A stretch of DNA of 64,000 nt from Ecdyonurus torrentis (taxonomy: Eukaryota; Arthropoda; Insecta; Ephemeroptera; Heptageniidae), in the NCBI GenBank assembly GCA_949318235.1, contig OX439129.1:33437754-33501753 (forward strand), in the 5' to 3' direction. The position numbers and the translations under genes were made by a program. Position 1 is the first letter of the stretch; each line of letters opens with the position of its first letter. The notes beneath the pieces are model-generated. The model was given only the letters and a program-made list of their open reading frames with translations. It was not told the DNA's origin and did no database searches. This document shows positions 59,960 to 64,000 of this stretch, piece after piece.

Positions 59960-60915
59960 TACGTTACATGTAAGTAAGCTGTTCAAAGTGCAGTCATAGT
60001 TATTGTATTAGAAAGTACAAGTATCATGACTTCCAATTCATAAGGCTTAATCTCTTTCAGCCATTTAATTAAGCTTTATAACTTACGTATCATAGTAATT
60101 AAGCAATGGTTAAAGTTACATACTATATTGTCTTTACAAAAAGCATGAAAGTAGGACAAATTCGTTAAAAAAAAACTTTAATATTATGTGTCAGTAAATT
60201 ATAATGATATAATATTTGATGATAAACCCTTTAGGAAATTGGGGGAATATACAAAATTCAGCAGTTTTGCTTTGTTTTTTATCATACAAGAAATAGCCAG
60301 TTTTACCTACCCTATATAAATTATTGGTGTTACACACAGTGCAGAATCAAATTGTAAAAAAATATAAATTGTAGAACTTACAATAGAATATTATTATAAT
60401 TAAAGTATAATAAAGAAACACAATTTTTTTAAGCATCTTTTTTATACAATCTTAAAATAGATCAATTTTCATTCATTATACAAAGAAATAGTTCTTAGTA
60501 GATATGATAAGCAATTAACTTCAATTTACTATATTAACTGAAATGTGGTTACTTAATTTTATTTTTGGATTAAAAATATGCAAGATACTTACAGAATGAA
60601 AATGGAAGTTCCAAAGCTATACCACTCACTTTTGGTTATACATACATAAATATATAATAAGACATATATGTTAATAACAATTAGATTGTCTTTCTTTTAT
60701 GCACGTGATTTTTTCCCCTGAATTTAAAGACTATCTTGCATCTGGTTTTGACTGATAAACTATTTTCAATACAGCCTATAAAGTTATATATAACCATCTC
60801 TTCGCATATATATATACACACATTTGCTGCAGGAGTTGATTGTGAATGTGTCATTATAAGATTTGCGCATCATTTCATTTTCCTTTCCAGCCAAGGGAAA
60901 TCTTAGTTGTACGTA
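59960..60915. other. AT-rich DNA, nothing recognised
   Basis: No exon, repeat pair or regulatory signal could be supported. Confidence 0.5.
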
Positions 60916-60917
60916 TG

Positions 60918-61495
60918 CAGACTTAGGCAACGGCGTTATGTAATTTCACTACTTTTGGTTATAAAATAACGTAACGTCGTTACATTTTTGTAGCAGTAAC
61001 AATTGTAACGGTAACGCGTTACTTTTTCAAGTAATATTTGCCATGTAACGACTACTAGAGAGTAGACACTATAATATACTTTCTATAATATTGCAAGCAC
61101 TGAAAGAAATAAGCTTCTAAATTATACAATAATAATAATTAATATACATGATACATAGTTCAAAATTATACTCATCTTTATAATTTTGATTTGCATATCA
61201 GTTTGTTTGTATTTTATCAGGAAAAACAAACAATAATATTTAACGTCTATTGAAAATATTTTTATTTTTTAACAAAATATTTGAAATAAATAAAGTATAA
61301 AGTATTGCTATAAAAGTAACTGCACTACTTTTAAGAGTATATATAATATAGTGAGTAACGTAGTGTCATATTAGTCATTACTTTTCAAAAACTGGAACGA
61401 GTAACGTAATGTCAAGTGTCGTTACTTTTTCTTTTAGTAAGTAACGTAACGAAGTTACAAAATATCAGTATAAAGTATGACCAAAAGTCTGGGTT
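60918..61495. mobile_element. GTAACG-rich non-autonomous element
   Basis: Both ends are dense in GTTACxxT/GTAACGTAACG motifs (60945-61050 and 61350-61460) around an AT-rich, coding-free centre. Outer ends GCAGACTTAGGCAACG and ACCAAAAGTCTGGG form a loose inverted pair (AGACTT/AAGTCT). Clustered GTAAC motifs at both ends resemble subterminal binding repeats of some hAT elements; no clear target duplication was found. Confidence 0.55.
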
Positions 61496-61499
61496 TTAT

Positions 61500-62425
61500 G
61501 CGCTAACCAAGAAGTTATGTTATAATATTAAATAATAACGGGGGGACTATTAATTATCAAACGTAAAATTATTTTAAGTACGAACGAAAGTTACGTACTG
61601 TACGCATTCATATATTGTAAAACTGTCACAAAATTTTAAATAATATACAGGGACTGTAAAAATTTACATAATAAAGATATCTCAACGCTTTTTGCAAACC
61701 TAAAAATTACTATAAAATAATAATATCGTTGAAAATTTATTTATTTCTTATCTCCCATCCCATATATACATTGCAATCAAAATCAAAATTTGCAAGACTT
61801 CACTACTGCGGATCGATACTCTATATTATCATAATTATAAAATAAAAGCTTGATTACCCAGTACAGTCACAGTGTTCAGTTGACTTTATGGCAGTGTGTG
61901 TACTTCATCATTTTCTTTATTCAATATAATTTAACTAATTAATATAATGTGAGTGGTGTATGATATGCAAAAATATTATATTTATTATATATATTTATAC
62001 TGCAAATATAGTTGAGCATTATATGTAATTTTAATATACCCTCACCACCTTAAAACTGTTGTTTTGTTGTTTTGTGTTTTTTTAATATGATTTACTAATT
62101 TAAAACATAATCACAGAGTGAAGTGATATTATGCCATAATATTCCGGTTTAGTAAATTGAAGTATAGCATAATTATGCAAGACAAACGATGACTCTACAA
62201 CATGCATTTGGTAAGTTTAAGTTATAAACTTTTAATACGTTATATTTATAAGATAATCCTTCTTATATATCTTATTCGCATCTTGGGCCAAAAGACGGGA
62301 CCCGCACATAAACGTGTTGTAAAAATTGAGAATGTGCTCAACGCAATTGCATCAAATTTAGTAGCTCTCGGGCGTCTCGTGTGTATATATTATATATACC
62401 TCAACGTGCTCGGGTTATTCAGAAC
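61500..62425. other. AT-rich intergenic DNA
   Basis: No exon with splice and composition support. An open frame from 62202 is not protein-like and runs into the element that follows. Confidence 0.5.
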
Positions 62426-62428
62426 TCC

Positions 62429-62538
62429 AAGGGTGTATGCAGATGGGGAGCTGAAAAAGCATGTATATAAAGGGGGTTGTATATACTCCTACTTGTAAGC
62501 TGGATCCCTCCAGTCGTAAAATCCTGGATGCACCACTG
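62429..62538. mobile_element. Worn relative of the CAGGGGCGTATCCAGG mini element
   Basis: CTGGATCCCTCCAGTCGTAA and ATCCTGGATGCACCACTG match the right end of the element at 19247-19398. AGCTGAAAAAGCATG matches its interior. The left end (AAGGGTGTATGCAG) is weaker and no target duplication is evident. Confidence 0.7.
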
Positions 62539-62539
62539 A

Positions 62540-63010
62540 CTTTTTCTTATGCACATCTGAATTTTACATAATTTATTTTATTTGGTATAAATTTTAAGAT
62601 AGCAATCTGACGAGAGGCAGCGATCGTTTCTGATGGAATTTACTTTTCAAAATCAACCTTTTTATACTGTACAGTACATATACATTAATACCGCAACAGT
62701 TACATTTACCATCAGAAAACAAGAAAAAACAGTAATTGGGGGAGTTCTCGCGAGATAATGAAGTTTTCCTCTCTGGTGCTTTGGATTTTGTTTTTGAAAA
62801 GAAGGTACAGGGAAACTTGAGACAGATATATACTGTAGTCGACTCTCGCGCTTGTTTTAATTATACAAAAAGTCTTCATCATATAGAAGCCAAACTAAAT
62901 CAGACAGCAATTAAAAAAAATCTCTTCTTTGCGTATTATATAATCCCTCATTAAAGATCTTCATTAATTTTAATAATTTGTAATATACACCAACTTTTTT
63001 TTATGTTTTT
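62540..63010. other. Intergenic DNA, nothing recognised
   Basis: A short CpG-containing patch (TTCTCGCGAGATAATG near 62746) has no supported exon around it. Confidence 0.4.

Positions 63011-63015
<5 letters not shown>

Positions 63016-63106
<91 letters not shown>
63016..63106. repeat. (TA)n microsatellite
   Basis: About 45 TA units. Confidence 0.95.
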
Positions 63107-63107
<1 letters not shown>

Positions 63108-63900
63108 CACTTACTTTTTTTTAATATTTAAAAAATAAAATTATACCAACATCTTTTAATGTTAAAATAAATTGGGATTTTTTTTTATCACGTTATAAAT
63201 TATAGAGTATATTGACGGAAGAATTATATTTATGTTATCACATTTCTTAGACGTGAATTTTGTAAAGGTAAATGTGTTATGTTTTATGTTTGCTACACCC
63301 CTATTTGTCAGTTTAAGTTTTGTATATAGCAGAGAATCCATCAATATAGTGGTCCGGGGCGTGAGGTGGTTTAGCTATAAGCCGATAAATTATATTGCTA
63401 ATAACACCACAAGTGGCCCGCAAGAATTCTAATGACGAGAGAGCTGTGAGCGCGTATGATTTAGTGAAGTCTGCCTATATCATTACATCAAACTACGTAT
63501 TAGTTTTAATTTTAGCCATGAAACCAGCTAAATATCCACTATGTAAAATTTTTTCTTGTTTGGCAAGCAAAAGCGTTAGAAAAGGTGTTTTTATACTAGT
63601 CGTTTAAACCTTTTAATGAGGATAGTTAAAATATTATTATAAATAATAATAACAAGAAAAATGATTTTTTTTTTTCGTTTTTTTTTTTTATCTTACATTT
63701 AAATGCGTAGGTATATATAAGCCTCTTTTGTGGTAATTTATAACTTTTTTTGCTATCTTCAAAATTAAAGTATAGGGTCAAAAAACTAAATATATTTTGT
63801 AAATTGATTTTTGCTATCATTTTTTGATAACAATCATAAATTAATTACCTTTTTTTATGAAGGTCTATAGAAAACAATTTATAGTTTCAAAACTTATTAA
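63107..63900. other. Intergenic DNA, possible short foldback or exon remnants
   Basis: 63340-63480 is less AT-rich (GTGGTCCGGGGCGTGAGGTG, CACCACAAGTGGCCCGCAAG) but has no supported reading frame or splice pair. The rest is AT-rich. Confidence 0.35.

Positions 63901-64000
<100 letters not shown>

Noticed and set aside
62202..62498. 98-codon frame near the right end
   Set aside because: Runs from AT-rich DNA into a worn mini element; no protein-like conservation pattern.

Overview
This is eukaryotic nuclear DNA, most likely from an arthropod and probably an insect. The evidence is nine protein-coding loci, eight of them split by GT..AG introns, a very AT-rich background, a mariner transposase relic, many foldback miniature transposons, long (TA)n tracts, and animal-specific gene families (GPS2, full-length ABCB, DNAAF3, AANAT-like acetyltransferases). 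I cannot name the species. No prokaryotic features, CRISPR arrays, tRNA or rRNA genes were seen.

Layout, left to right. 1-1145: 3' part of a dead mariner element. 1239-1415 (+): last coding exon of a zinc-finger-like gene that begins outside the window. 1.6-5.1 kb: repeats and AT-rich intergenic DNA. 5303-15277 (+): complete 12-exon translation release factor eRF3 gene with its PAM2 motif; its introns are packed with miniature transposons. 17432-18095 (+): small MOZART2-like gamma-tubulin complex gene. 20174-21654 and 24951-26409 (+): tandem pair of AANAT-like GNAT acetyltransferase genes with the same intron positions. 29172-30560 (+): DNAAF3, dynein arm assembly factor, with all coding sequence in one exon. 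33854-50322 (+): full ABCB/P-glycoprotein transporter with about 29 coding exons and two apparent alternative N-terminal exon sets. 50530-51985 (-): COA8, cytochrome c oxidase assembly factor, convergent with ABCB. 52731-58293 (+): GPS2, NCoR/SMRT co-repressor subunit, head to head with COA8. 58.3-64 kb: no recognisable gene; foldback elements, a GTAAC-rich element and (TA)n tracts.

The genes do not form one pathway. They are mostly housekeeping (translation termination, microtubule nucleation, mitochondrial assembly, transcriptional co-repression) plus a cilium or sperm-axoneme gene, a detoxification pump and amine acetylation. The most structured non-genic signal is a set of foldback elements. 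One MITE family (terminal motif CAGCAAGGGCCTTACCAT) recurs about nine times across 2.4-58.6 kb. Three small elements carry hAT-like 8-bp target duplications. One MITE is interrupted by a 660-bp palindrome, and one eRF3 intron contains a copied splice acceptor. I found no clearly new biological system. The best leads are the MOZART2-like gene, the alternative ABCB starts, the copied acceptor and the MITE families.

Exon coordinates were derived by hand from splice consensus, phase continuity and family similarity recalled from knowledge; no search was run.
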